Positions 27,282 through 38,190 of a stretch of 64,000 bases of DNA are shown in pieces. Positions within the stretch are counted from its first letter, which is position 1; each line of letters opens with the position of its first letter. The translations under genes and the position numbers were made by a program. The notes under the pieces were generated by a model, which was given only the letters and a program-made list of their open reading frames with translations, did no database searches and had not been told where the DNA came from. Source of the stretch: Stutzerimonas stutzeri (lineage in GTDB: Bacteria; Pseudomonadota; Gammaproteobacteria; Pseudomonadales; Pseudomonadaceae). The DNA is taken from the NCBI RefSeq assembly GCF_024448715.1, contig NZ_JAMOHZ010000001.1, positions 248,001 through 312,000 of the forward strand, read 5' to 3'.

Positions 27282-28139
27282 ATGGCTTCAATCCGGCTGA
27301 TCATCGCCTTCGCTCTGCTGTTTCTCTGCTCCGCCACCGCTTTGCCGGCACTGGCCGGTGGCGCCATCACTAACGCGACGCTTCCGGCTGGCAAACCCGG
27401 TACCGTTCGGCTACTCGTGAATCGCGTCGGCACCGGCAAGGCAATGGACGTGCGCAACGATACGGACGTGCCGGTTGAAGTGGTGCTGCGCCTGACACAC
27501 ATGGTCAACGTCGCGGGCGTCGGCAAAGGCGTGGTTCGCAAGACAGTGCCAGCACGTACCCGCATGCGCATCGCCACGTTGCGCAAACGCCAATCGGGCT
27601 ATCCGTTGATGTATCAGCAGTCGTTCCGCTATGCGCTGATCTATTCGCCCGAGCCGGGCAAGAAAGGGTCCGTCGGCGGCCACGCCTATGCGCTGCCGTG
27701 GAAAGGCGGTCCGTTCCGTATTTCACAAGGTGCCGGCGGGGACTTCAGCCACAACTCGCCAAAGGGCCGTTACGCCGTGGACGTGGCGATGCCGGTGGGC
27801 ACGCCGATCACCGCAGCACGCGCCGGTACGGTGCTCAAAGTGCGCAATGGTCAAGGAGGCCGCCTGCCTGATCCAGCCGGCAACTATGTGCGAATTCTGC
27901 ACGACGACGGCACCCATAGCGCCTACTTGCACTTGAAACGTGGTTCGGTACAGGTGAAAGCGGGTCAGCAGGTGAAGGCTGGCGCGGTGCTGGGTAAATC
28001 CGGCAACACCGGACGCAGCACCGGACCGCACTTGCACTTTGTGGTGCAGAAACCCTACGGCGATTCCCTGGTGTCGATCCCCTTCCGCTTCTCCCAGCCG
28101 GTCAGCTCATTGCCAAATTTCGCGCGCAACGAGCAATAG
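27282..28139 (+). CDS. M23-family (LytM-type) secreted metallopeptidase
   Basis: A 285-residue protein with a Sec signal (LIIAFALLFLCSATALPALAGG), an N-terminal domain of about 120 residues unlike any I can name, and a C-terminal peptidase M23 domain. The metal-site motifs are present: His in SHNSPKG, Asp in YAVDVAMPVGTP, and HLHF near residue 265. It probably cuts peptidoglycan cross-links in the periplasm or acts on other cell walls. The ATG at 27282 was chosen because it begins the signal peptide; the frame is open 55 codons upstream but those residues are not protein-like. Confidence 0.9.
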   Translation: MASIRLIIAFALLFLCSATALPALAGGAITNATLPAGKPGTVRLLVNRVGTGKAMDVRNDTDVPVEVVLRLTHMVNVAGVGKGVVRKTVPARTRMRIATLRKRQSGYPLMYQQSFRYALIYSPEPGKKGSVGGHAYALPWKGGPFRISQGAGGDFSHNSPKGRYAVDVAMPVGTPITAARAGTVLKVRNGQGGRLPDPAGNYVRILHDDGTHSAYLHLKRGSVQVKAGQQVKAGAVLGKSGNTGRSTGPHLHFVVQKPYGDSLVSIPFRFSQPVSSLPNFARNEQ

Positions 28140-28142
28140 CCG

Positions 28143-28424
28143 TCAGCGCTGCCAATCGAACGTGAAGGTCTCGTCCGATGCCATGCGTTGCAAATGATCG
28201 GCGACAACGGTTTCCAATCGCCCCAGCTGCGCTTCGTCCTCGGCCTGAACTTCCGCGCGCAGGCTTCCCTCGCCGGCACGAAGCAGGCACTTCCCCGCAC
28301 CTAGCGCGATGCTGCCCTGCTGGTCATCGAAGCTGACCTCGAACTTATGGCTCCAGTGTTTGCAAAGACGGCGGATGAGGCGGCTCGGGTTGGATGTGTC
28401 GATCTGTACGGTGGAGCTGAGCAT
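28143..28424 (-). CDS. DUF2218 protein
   Basis: A 93-residue cytoplasmic protein. The sequence (DTSNPSRLIRRLCKHWSHKFEV, then LETVVADHLQRMA and TFTFDWQ) matches the DUF2218 family, often found near iron or dioxygenase genes. GAGGA lies 6 bases before the ATG. It follows the DODA-type gene by 30 bases in the same direction, so the two are probably cotranscribed; it is convergent with the peptidase gene, with only 3 bases between the stops. Function unknown. Confidence 0.82.
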   Translation of the reverse strand: MLSSTVQIDTSNPSRLIRRLCKHWSHKFEVSFDDQQGSIALGAGKCLLRAGEGSLRAEVQAEDEAQLGRLETVVADHLQRMASDETFTFDWQR

Positions 28425-28454
28425 GGTGAATCCTCGTTTCGACGGGCTGTACAT

Positions 28455-29285
28455 TCAGCCGAACTGATAAGCCGAAAGCGTCGTATGCATGACGCGATCG
28501 GAAAAAATCTTGCGCCCCGGACTGGTCGCACCGGCGCCAGCAGCAACCATCAGCGGCAGCAAATGCTCCTCAGCGCGCGGTGGATGACAAAGCCGTGCGG
28601 CGGGCGCCTCGGTCCAATGTTGCAGAGCCGCATCACGTTGCGCGGGCGGAGACGCCACGGCCTCGCTCAACCAGCGATCGAACTCATCCGAGATCGACGC
28701 GAAACGCGGATCGCCATAGCCACGCATATTGTGGAAGCTCATACCGCTACCGACGATCAGCACGCCTTCGTCCCTCAAAGGCGCAATAGCACGACCTATG
28801 TCCAGGTGCGCTTGGGCATCTAGATCGCGACGCAACGACAATTGCACCACTGGCACCTCTGCTTCGGGAAACATCAGTTTGAGCGGTATGAAGACACCGT
28901 GATCGTAGCCGCGCTGTGGGTCCGTGCCGGCTTCGATACCGGCCTCACCGAGCAAGTCGACCAGACGCATAGCCAGCGATGGATTACCTGGCGCCGGGTA
29001 GCGCAGCTCGTAAGTGTGCGCAGGAAAGCCACCGTAATCGTAGATGAGCTCGGGATTGGCGCTGGCGGTGACTTTGACTTGCAGTTCCAGCCAGTGCCCG
29101 GACACAAGCACGATGGCTCTGGGGCGCTGTGGCAAGGTCGTGGCGATGCCGTTAAGGAACGCCGCCATCTTGTCCCAGGCATCGATAGGGTTCCATTCCA
29201 TGAAGAAACACGGGCCGGCGCCATGCGGCACGAACAGGGTCGGCATCCGCACTCGGTCTGCCGCGCGCTCTCGATCACTGGTCAT
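28455..29285 (-). CDS. DODA-type extradiol aromatic ring-opening dioxygenase
   Basis: A 276-residue member of the LigB/YgiD superfamily (4,5-DOPA dioxygenase type), which opens catechol-type rings with a single metal ion. Expected metal-site histidines are visible in FVPHGAGP (His21), VSGHW (His64) and GYDHGVFIPL (about His129), plus the GMSFHNMR motif. Length is usual for the family. Divergent from a LysR gene with about 98 bases between, so that regulator probably controls it. The physiological substrate cannot be read from sequence. Confidence 0.9.
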   Translation of the reverse strand: MTSDRERAADRVRMPTLFVPHGAGPCFFMEWNPIDAWDKMAAFLNGIATTLPQRPRAIVLVSGHWLELQVKVTASANPELIYDYGGFPAHTYELRYPAPGNPSLAMRLVDLLGEAGIEAGTDPQRGYDHGVFIPLKLMFPEAEVPVVQLSLRRDLDAQAHLDIGRAIAPLRDEGVLIVGSGMSFHNMRGYGDPRFASISDEFDRWLSEAVASPPAQRDAALQHWTEAPAARLCHPPRAEEHLLPLMVAAGAGATSPGRKIFSDRVMHTTLSAYQFG

Positions 29286-29383
29286 GGCTCGCCCTCATTG
29301 GTGGAAGGACAGTATGGATTACACTCCGTTTAGCCTGAACAAGGCAAAACGCCTCAACAGTTTCAACTGAGAGTAGGAACTAG

Positions 29384-30304
29384 ATGCTCGACAGAATTAC
29401 TGGAATGCGTGTATTCGCCCGTGCCGCCAGTGCCGGTAGCCTCTCCGCTGCCGCGCGTCATCTCGGGCTTTCGCCTGCAATGGCGGCCAAGCATGTCGAC
29501 GCGCTGGAAGCCCGGCTCGGTGTCAAATTGTTCCACCGAAGCACGCGGCGATTGAGCCTGACGGCAGCTGGTAACAGCTATCTAGAGGCCTGCCTGCGTA
29601 TCTTGCCGGAGATCGATGAGGCCGAAGCCAGCGTTGCTTCGCAGCGGGTCGAAGCCTCAGGATTGCTGCGCATGAATGTGCCCCTGTCATTCGGCACCCG
29701 TTTCATTGCGCCGCTGATGCCCCGATTCAGCCGACGCCATCCCGCGGTGAAGGTCGAGTTGGGACTGACCGATAGCCAAGTCGACTTGGTCGACGGCCGC
29801 TGGGATCTGGCCGTAAGGATCGGCCGCCTCACTGATAGCCCGTTGCAGGCCAGGCGTTTAGCCGATTGCCCGATGCTTGTCTGCGCCTCACCCGGCTACC
29901 TCGCGGAGCACGGTGTGCCGCGTCGGGTCAGCGAACTGACCCAGCACAACTGCCTGGGCTATAGCCTGTCCACGCTGCTCGGCGGTCGCGAATGGGCCTT
30001 CGGACCCGCTGCCGAAGTTCGCGTGCGCATCGAGGGCAATCTGGTAGCCAATAACGGCGCGGCACTGGTCGCTGCCGCGGTGGGCGACCAGGGCTTGATC
30101 TATCAGCCACAGTTCATCGTCGCCGCGGCGCTGAGCCGGGGTGAGCTGGTGGTGGTGGAACTGGATCAGCCGCCTCTGGGCCTCGGCGGCATCCATGTGG
30201 TGTACCCGCCGGACCGCCGCCCACCGGCCAAGGTGCGCGCGATGATCGATTACCTCGCAGACGCCTTCGCTGGCGATCTACCCTGGAACTCACCCCGCGC
30301 ATAA
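29384..30304 (+). CDS. LysR-family transcriptional regulator
   Basis: A 306-residue LysR protein: helix-turn-helix ARAASAGSLSAAARHLGLSP, dimerisation helix with FHRSTRRLSLTAAGNSYLE, then the periplasmic-binding-like effector domain. Its start sits 98 bases from the divergent DODA-type gene, the classical arrangement for a LysR protein and its target. AGGA lies 5 bases before the ATG. Confidence 0.9.
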   Translation: MLDRITGMRVFARAASAGSLSAAARHLGLSPAMAAKHVDALEARLGVKLFHRSTRRLSLTAAGNSYLEACLRILPEIDEAEASVASQRVEASGLLRMNVPLSFGTRFIAPLMPRFSRRHPAVKVELGLTDSQVDLVDGRWDLAVRIGRLTDSPLQARRLADCPMLVCASPGYLAEHGVPRRVSELTQHNCLGYSLSTLLGGREWAFGPAAEVRVRIEGNLVANNGAALVAAAVGDQGLIYQPQFIVAAALSRGELVVVELDQPPLGLGGIHVVYPPDRRPPAKVRAMIDYLADAFAGDLPWNSPRA

Positions 30305-30360
30305 CACCGCTGCGGCTCGATTGGGTATCAGGCCAATCATCGAGCGCTGTCGTTGCGGTG
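30305..30360 (+). terminator. Long imperfect hairpin directly after the lysR stop
   Basis: CACCGC at 30305-30310 pairs with GCGGTG at 30355-30360, and GCTCGATTGG pairs with CCAATC-ATC-GAGC inside it, leaving a small loop. No T run follows. It may be a transcript-end or stability structure. Confidence 0.4.
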
Positions 30361-30615
30361 CAAGTTCTAGCCGCGTCCAAGACAGGCCCGCCCACGCCCG
30401 GCTGAAAAAAAGATGAACCGTGAAAGCCGCGATCAGTCCGAATGAAGGTGCACCTGCTCGATGTCGCATGCTGCTGGTTTGTTCCACCTGCCAGGGTCTG
30501 GCAGCGATTCGCAGGAACGCCCGGTCTGCACTGTGATGGCTGACCGACTCGCAGTTCACCGCCCATTCAGACGATGAAGCCCTGCCCGGCTTGATCGGTC
30601 CATTACGGAGTAGCC
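30361..30615. other. Intergenic: presumed promoter region of the alcohol dehydrogenase operon
   Basis: With the hairpin to its left, the whole gene-free stretch is 311 bases. Apart from AAAAAAA near 30407 I see no repeat or gene in it. It should hold the promoter of the five-gene unit that begins at 30616. Confidence 0.4.
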
Positions 30616-31881
30616 ATGAAAGCAGTCGTTTATCACGGTGTCGGCGATATCCGCCTCGAGGATGTAGCCGAACCCCGTATTGAAGCCCCTACCGACGCCA
30701 TTGTGCGCATCACCGCCTCGGCCATCTGCGGCACCGATCTGCACTTCATTCGCGGCACCTTCAGCGGTATGAAACCCGGCACGATTCTCGGTCATGAAGC
30801 GGTGGGTATAGTCGAAGAACTTGGCGACGACGTGCGCAACCTGCAGGTTGGCGATCGTGTTGTGGTTCCTTCGACAATCGCCTGCGGCAATTGCTCTTAT
30901 TGCCGCTCGGGCTATTTCGCCCAGTGCGACGTGGCCAACCCTAACGGCAAGGAAGCGGGCACAGCGTTTTATGGCGGTCCATCCGCGACCGGCCCGTTCC
31001 ATGGCTTGCAGGCGGAAAAAGCCCGTATCCCGTTTGCCAACATCGGCCTGGTCAAGCTACCGCCCGAGATCAGCGATGATCAGGCAATCCTGCTTTCCGA
31101 CATCTTCCCCACCGGTTATTTCGGCGCTGAGATGGCCGAGATCAAATCCGGCGATACCGTGGCGGTATTCGGCTGCGGCCCGGTCGGCCAGTTCGCTATT
31201 GCCAGCGCCAAGCTACTGGGTGCCGGTCGCGTTTTTGCCATCGACCAGTACGAAGATCGCCTGCGCATGGCCCAACATCAGGGCGCCGAGATCATCGACT
31301 TCAACCGCGAAGATCCGGTGGAAACGCTCAAGCGGCTCACGGCGGGCATCGGTGTCGATCGGGTGATCGATGCGGTGGGCATCGACGCCGAGCATGGCTG
31401 CTGCGGCGGTAAACCGGCCGACGGCGCGCAAGCGGATCAGAGCGGCCAGTGGCAGCCGGGCGACGCGCCGTCGCAAGCGTTGGAGTGGGCTGTGCAGTGC
31501 CTGTCGAAGGCCGGCACCCTGTCCATTATCGGGGTGTATCCACCGGATGCCATGACCTTCCCAATCGGCATGGCGATGAACAAGAACATCACCATGAACA
31601 TGGGCAACTGCCACCACCGCAAATACATCCCGCGCCTGATCGAGATGATTCAGGCTCGGCGTATCGATCCGGCGAAAATTCTCACTCAGATCAAGCCAAT
31701 GACCGACGTGATAGCCGCCTTCGAGGCGTTCGATCGGCGCGAGCGTGGCTGGATCAAGGTGGAGCTTCAACCACAACGCAGCAGCCCGGCCGGGCCTGGC
31801 TCGGAGGAAAACGTGGTGGACAAGGCGATCGCAGATACCTTCCCGGCCAGCGATCCGACCAGCATGCAGAACCCGCGGTAG
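30616..31881 (+). CDS. Zinc-dependent alcohol dehydrogenase with FPASDP tail
   Basis: A 421-residue medium-chain dehydrogenase. The catalytic zinc motif is CGTDLHF (about residue 38), with GHEAVG following; the structural zinc cysteines lie in CGNCSYCRSGYFAQC, and the nucleotide-binding loop is VFGCGPVGQFA. The length and GGKPADGAQ/CHHRKYIPRL features resemble glutathione-independent formaldehyde-dehydrogenase-like members; the substrate is unknown. The last about 20 residues (VDKAIADTFPASDPTSMQ) lie beyond the enzyme domain and carry a short FPASDP motif also known as the end of small unrelated bacterial proteins. First gene of the unit leading to ybhN. Confidence 0.88.
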   Translation: MKAVVYHGVGDIRLEDVAEPRIEAPTDAIVRITASAICGTDLHFIRGTFSGMKPGTILGHEAVGIVEELGDDVRNLQVGDRVVVPSTIACGNCSYCRSGYFAQCDVANPNGKEAGTAFYGGPSATGPFHGLQAEKARIPFANIGLVKLPPEISDDQAILLSDIFPTGYFGAEMAEIKSGDTVAVFGCGPVGQFAIASAKLLGAGRVFAIDQYEDRLRMAQHQGAEIIDFNREDPVETLKRLTAGIGVDRVIDAVGIDAEHGCCGGKPADGAQADQSGQWQPGDAPSQALEWAVQCLSKAGTLSIIGVYPPDAMTFPIGMAMNKNITMNMGNCHHRKYIPRLIEMIQARRIDPAKILTQIKPMTDVIAAFEAFDRRERGWIKVELQPQRSSPAGPGSEENVVDKAIADTFPASDPTSMQNPR

Positions 31882-31897
31882 CAAACAGGAGCAGGCG

Positions 31898-32815
31898 ATG
31901 GCAGCCATCCATATCGGAATTTCAGGCTGGCGCTACGCTCCCTGGCGAGGCGACTTCTATCCCAAGGGACTTACCCAGAAGAACGAGTTGAAGTTCGCCT
32001 CGCGTGCCGTAAGCAGCATCGAGATCAACGGCTCTTTCTACGCGTTGCAACGTCCCGAGCTGTACGCCGGCTGGTACGACGAAACACCCAAAGGCTTCGT
32101 TTTCAGCGTCAAGGCGCCGCGTTACATCACCCATATCCTGCGGTTGCGGGACGTGGAAAAGCCCATCGCCAACTTTCTTGCATCCGGCGTTCTTGCACTC
32201 AAGGACAAGCTCGGGCCGATGCTCTGGCAGTTCCCGCCGTCCTTCAAATTTGATCCCGAGCAATTCGAGACTTTCCTGAAGTTGCTGCCTCATGACACCG
32301 AGGCCGCGCTGGAATCGGCAAAAGGCTGTGAAGCGCGTATGGAGGGGCGCAGTTATCTGCAAATCGACCACAAGCGCCGGCTGCGACATGCGGTGGAAAT
32401 TCGTAATCAAAGCTTCGTCGATCCCGCATTCGTCGCATTACTGCGTAAGTACAACGTTGCGTTGGTGGTTGCCGATACGGCGGGCAAATGGCCCTACCGC
32501 GAAGACCTCACCAGCGACTTCGTCTATATCCGTCTGCATGGCGCTGAAGAGCTCTACACCAGCGGTTATAGCGAAGAGGCACTGGATAACTGGTGTCGAC
32601 GCATCAGCCTGTGGAGCGAAGGCCAACAACCTGATGACGCGCAACTCATCACCTCCGACGAGCCGCCAGTTCGAAAGTCGCGCGAGGTGTACTGCTATTT
32701 CGACAACGATGTGAAGGTCCGGGCGCCATACGATGCGCGACAGCTGTTGCGCCGGCTCGGGCTGGAGGAAGACCTGGAAACCACTCCAGGCCAGCTGGAA
32801 GGAGCACTGGTTTGA
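31898..32815 (+). CDS. DUF72 protein (YecE-like)
   Basis: A 305-residue TIM-barrel-like DUF72 protein. Characteristic pieces are IGISGWRYAPWRGDFYP at the N-terminus, EINGSFYALQRP, FVFSVKAPRYITH, LGPMLWQFPPSF and the C-terminal YCYFDND. AGGAG lies about 6 bases before the ATG, 16 bases after the dehydrogenase stop. The biochemical function of DUF72 is not established. Its stop overlaps the TTG start of the next gene. Confidence 0.9.
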   Translation: MAAIHIGISGWRYAPWRGDFYPKGLTQKNELKFASRAVSSIEINGSFYALQRPELYAGWYDETPKGFVFSVKAPRYITHILRLRDVEKPIANFLASGVLALKDKLGPMLWQFPPSFKFDPEQFETFLKLLPHDTEAALESAKGCEARMEGRSYLQIDHKRRLRHAVEIRNQSFVDPAFVALLRKYNVALVVADTAGKWPYREDLTSDFVYIRLHGAEELYTSGYSEEALDNWCRRISLWSEGQQPDDAQLITSDEPPVRKSREVYCYFDNDVKVRAPYDARQLLRRLGLEEDLETTPGQLEGALV

Positions 32816-33615
32816 ATCTGGACAAAAATCACCCGCTGGACAGCAGCGATCTGGACGCGCACATGTCCACGGCGGTCAACTCGATCCGCCTGCTCACCGT
32901 CAATACTCACAAGGGTTTCACCGCACTGAATCGACGCTTCATTCTGCCGGAGCTACGCGAGGCGGTCAGAGCGGTTTCGGCCGATGTGGTGTTTCTGCAG
33001 GAGGTGCTGGGCACGCATGAGAAGCACGCCCTGCGCTTCCATGATTGGCCGAAAATGTCGCAGTATGAATTTCTCGCCGACAGCATCTGGACCGACTTCG
33101 CCTACGGCCGCAACGCGGTCTACCCCGACGGCGACCACGGCAATGCCCTGCTCTCGAAATTTCCGATCACGCGCTACGAAAATCTGGACATCTCCATCGC
33201 CGGCCCGGAACGACGTGGGCTGTTGCACAGCGTGTTACAGGTTCCGGGGCACGATCAATTTCATGCGATCTGTGTGCATCTCGGCCTGCGCGAATCGCAC
33301 CGTCAGCAGCAATTGGCATTGCTCTGCGAGCTACTCGACTCACTACCGCACGACGCGCCCGTAGTGGTGGCTGGTGACTTCAACGATTGGCGACTGAAGG
33401 GCGCTCAGGTATTGGACCGCTGCGCCGGCATGCACGAGGTGTTTGCCGTTGCGCAGGGCAAGGTCGCGAAGACTTTCCCGGCGCGCTGGCCAATGCTGCG
33501 TCTGGACCGTATTTATGTTCGAAATGCCACGAGCCATAAAGCGCGAATCCTCGGTAACAAACCCTGGACGCACTTGTCCGATCATCTGCCCCTGGCGGTG
33601 GAGATACACCTATGA
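32812..33615 (+). CDS. ybhP: Endonuclease/exonuclease/phosphatase-family protein, YbhP-like
   Basis: A 267-residue EEP-fold protein (DNase I-like metal-dependent phosphodiesterase). Motifs include LTVNTHKGF, FLQEVLG (metal Glu), VVAGDFNDWR (catalytic Asp/Asn) and LSDHLPLAVEI (catalytic His). The TTG at 32812 overlaps the upstream stop and has AAGGAG 7 bases before it; the first in-frame ATG (32863) lacks a site, so TTG is the better start. Together with clsB and ybhN it repeats the E. coli ybhP-ybhO-ybhN order, suggesting a membrane-lipid role. Confidence 0.87.
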   Translation: MNLDKNHPLDSSDLDAHMSTAVNSIRLLTVNTHKGFTALNRRFILPELREAVRAVSADVVFLQEVLGTHEKHALRFHDWPKMSQYEFLADSIWTDFAYGRNAVYPDGDHGNALLSKFPITRYENLDISIAGPERRGLLHSVLQVPGHDQFHAICVHLGLRESHRQQQLALLCELLDSLPHDAPVVVAGDFNDWRLKGAQVLDRCAGMHEVFAVAQGKVAKTFPARWPMLRLDRIYVRNATSHKARILGNKPWTHLSDHLPLAVEIHL

Positions 33616-34847
33616 ATTTTCACTGGAGAGACGGGAATCGTCTTCAGTTGTTGGAAAACGGAGAGGAATTCTTTCCTGCCGTGTTCGAGGCCATTGCGGC
33701 CGCCGAAAAGGAAGTCCTGCTGGAAACCTTCATCTTCTTCAAGGACAAGGTTGGCGAGCAGCTTCAGCAAGTGCTGATCGCGGCGGCCGAACGTGGCGTC
33801 AGCGTCGATGTCACGGTGGACGGCTATGGATCGGCTGATCTCAACGGCGAATTCGCCGCTGCGATGACTCGCGCCGGGGTGCGCATTCACATGTTCGACC
33901 CCGGCAAGCGTCTGCTCGGCAGGCGCGTAAATGTGTTTCGCCGCATGCATCGCAAGATCGTGGTCACGGATGGCGATCTTGCCTTCATCGGCGGGATCAA
34001 CTTTTCCGCAGACCACCTCGGCGACTACGGCCCGGCGGCCAAGCAAGACTATGCCTTGCGGGTAGAAGGACCGGTGGTGCACGACATTCACCGCTTCGCC
34101 CTTACCACCATCGCACCGGCTCAGGACGGCCGACGCTGGTGGCACCGCCGGGTGCGTACGCAGAGCAATGGTTTCGTCGGGGTCAGCCGAGGAGAAGCCC
34201 GTTCCCTCTTCGTTACCCGTGACAACCACAACCACCGCAACGACATCGAGCAGCATTACCTGCAAGCGATACGTGATGCGCGCTCAAGGCTGCTGATTGC
34301 CAATGCCTACTTTTTTCCTGGTTATCGCGTGTTGCGCGAAATCCGCAACGCAGCACGGCGCGGTGTGCGGGTTCGCCTGATTCTTCAGGGTCAGCCAGAC
34401 ATGCCGATCGCCAAGTTCGGCGCGCGCATGCTTTACAACTACTTGATGAGCGACGGGGTCGAAATTCACGAGTACTGCCGCAGGCCACTGCACGGCAAGG
34501 TCGCGCTGGCGGATTACGAATGGTCGACCGTCGGCTCGAGCAATCTCGACCCGCTCAGCCTCTCATTGAATCTCGAAGCGAACCTGATCATCCGCGACCA
34601 TAACTTCAACCGCCAGTTGCACGAAAAACTCGACCGGCTGCTGCAGGAAGACTGTCGCCGCATTCCGCTTGAGCGGATCATCCGCGGTTACTGGTGGCGT
34701 GCGCCATTGGCGTTTTTCATCTTCCACTTTTTACGTCATTTCCCGGAGATGGTGGGTTTGTTTCCCGCGCATCGGCCCAAGCTGCAGCTGCTCGATCCTG
34801 AGCCGCTGGAGCCAAACCCAGCCCCTCTGCAGCGAGATCACCGATGA
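33612..34847 (+). CDS. clsB: Cardiolipin synthase B
   Basis: A 411-residue phospholipase-D-superfamily enzyme with two HKD-type motifs: HRKIVVTDGDLAFIGGIN at about residue 114 and HGKVALADYEWSTVGSSN at about 294. This is the YbhO/ClsB layout, without the N-terminal membrane helices of ClsA. It condenses phospholipids to cardiolipin at the inner membrane. ATGA overlaps link it to ybhP before and ybhN after. A hydrophobic stretch APLAFFIFHFLRHF near the end may contact the membrane. Confidence 0.93.
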   Translation: MNFHWRDGNRLQLLENGEEFFPAVFEAIAAAEKEVLLETFIFFKDKVGEQLQQVLIAAAERGVSVDVTVDGYGSADLNGEFAAAMTRAGVRIHMFDPGKRLLGRRVNVFRRMHRKIVVTDGDLAFIGGINFSADHLGDYGPAAKQDYALRVEGPVVHDIHRFALTTIAPAQDGRRWWHRRVRTQSNGFVGVSRGEARSLFVTRDNHNHRNDIEQHYLQAIRDARSRLLIANAYFFPGYRVLREIRNAARRGVRVRLILQGQPDMPIAKFGARMLYNYLMSDGVEIHEYCRRPLHGKVALADYEWSTVGSSNLDPLSLSLNLEANLIIRDHNFNRQLHEKLDRLLQEDCRRIPLERIIRGYWWRAPLAFFIFHFLRHFPEMVGLFPAHRPKLQLLDPEPLEPNPAPLQRDHR

Positions 34848-35866
34848 CCCGGCAATCCAAAGACCATGAACCACGTAGCGGCTGGCGACGGCGCTGGCCG
34901 TTGATCAAGAAGATCCTCACATACGTCTTCTTTATTCTGGTTGCCGTGCTGCTGATCGGCCTCGCGCGCAACGTCGACTGGGGCGAGGTTTACAAAACTC
35001 TGCGCAACTACAGCGCCCAGACGCTATGGATGGCCGGGGCTGCGGCGTTCGCCAGCTATGCCGTGTATTGCTTCTTCGACGTACTCGGCAAACGCTACGC
35101 ACAGCACAACCTGCCGGTCCGGCAAATTCTCCCGGTAACTTTCGTCTGCTACGCGTTCAACCTCAACCTGAGTGCCTGGGTCGGCGGGATCGCGCTGCGC
35201 TATCGCCTCTACTCACGGCTCGGTCTGCGAGCCTCGCAGATCACTCGTGTGTTCACCCTGAGCTTACTGACCAACTGGCTTGGCTATATCTGGTTGGCCG
35301 GCCTGATCTTTTCCATGGGCTGGATCACGCCGCCGGATGATTGGGAGATTGGCCATACGGCTCTGCGCGTGCTGGGCGCTGCCCTGTTGGCGGTTACGGT
35401 GATCTATCTCTGGGCGTGTGGCTTCTCCAAGCGTCGCCAATGGACGATACGCGACCATGAAGTTCATCTGCCATCGCTGCGCCTCGCGGCACTGCAGCTG
35501 GTATTGGGAGCGGCCAACTGGTCGCTGATGGCGCTGGTGGTCTATTACATGCTGTCGGAGAAGGCACCTTACCCCGAGGTACTGGGAATTCTCATGATCA
35601 GCAGCATCGCCGGCGTGATTACGCATATCCCGGCGGGCCTGGGCGTGATCGAGGCAGTATTTGTCGCAATGCTGGCGAGCGATCTCAGCAAGGGCGCTGT
35701 TGTCGCAGGGCTCATCGGCTATCGGGTGGTGTATTTCCTGGTACCGCTAATGTTCGCCACCATTGTTTATGTCGTGCTCGAAGCACGGGCGAAGAAACTG
35801 CGTTCCAGCAACGAGGCTCAACCCACCGAAACGCAGCCGGAAGAGCATCCGCCCACCGCGGCCTGA
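34844..35866 (+). CDS. ybhN: UPF0104 integral membrane protein, YbhN-like
   Basis: A 340-residue protein with about eight hydrophobic segments (first ILTYVFFILVAVLLIGL), related to the flippase domain of lysylphosphatidylglycerol synthetases. Conserved pieces are WVGGIALRYRLY and HIPAGLGVIEAVF. Adjacent to clsB in the same order as E. coli. Recent work on E. coli relatives links this family to phospholipid transport; here that is inference. The C-terminus is a short hydrophilic tail rich in E, P and T. Confidence 0.9.
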   Translation: MTRQSKDHEPRSGWRRRWPLIKKILTYVFFILVAVLLIGLARNVDWGEVYKTLRNYSAQTLWMAGAAAFASYAVYCFFDVLGKRYAQHNLPVRQILPVTFVCYAFNLNLSAWVGGIALRYRLYSRLGLRASQITRVFTLSLLTNWLGYIWLAGLIFSMGWITPPDDWEIGHTALRVLGAALLAVTVIYLWACGFSKRRQWTIRDHEVHLPSLRLAALQLVLGAANWSLMALVVYYMLSEKAPYPEVLGILMISSIAGVITHIPAGLGVIEAVFVAMLASDLSKGAVVAGLIGYRVVYFLVPLMFATIVYVVLEARAKKLRSSNEAQPTETQPEEHPPTAA

Positions 35867-35891
35867 AAATCAGCAGAACCCATAGGCAATG

Positions 35892-35926
35892 AAAAAGCCG
35901 GGACGATTCAATCGCCCCGGCTTTTT
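35892..35926. terminator. Bidirectional terminator between ybhN and glgB
   Basis: AAAAAGCCGGG pairs with CCCCGGCTTTTT around a short loop, one internal mismatch, with A and T runs at either end so that it works on both strands. It lies 25 bases after ybhN and 47 bases beyond the glgB stop, in a convergent gap. Confidence 0.9.
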
Positions 35927-35973
35927 GCGTTAGTGGCGCTCCGTACCGAGCGCCACTATTTACTTACGCCCGC

Positions 35974-38186
<2,213 letters not shown>

Positions 38187-38190
<4 letters not shown>

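Noticed and set aside
30114..30566. 150-codon minus-strand frame between the LysR and dehydrogenase genes
   Set aside because: No ribosome site or motifs, and it overlaps the 3' part of the LysR gene; not supported.
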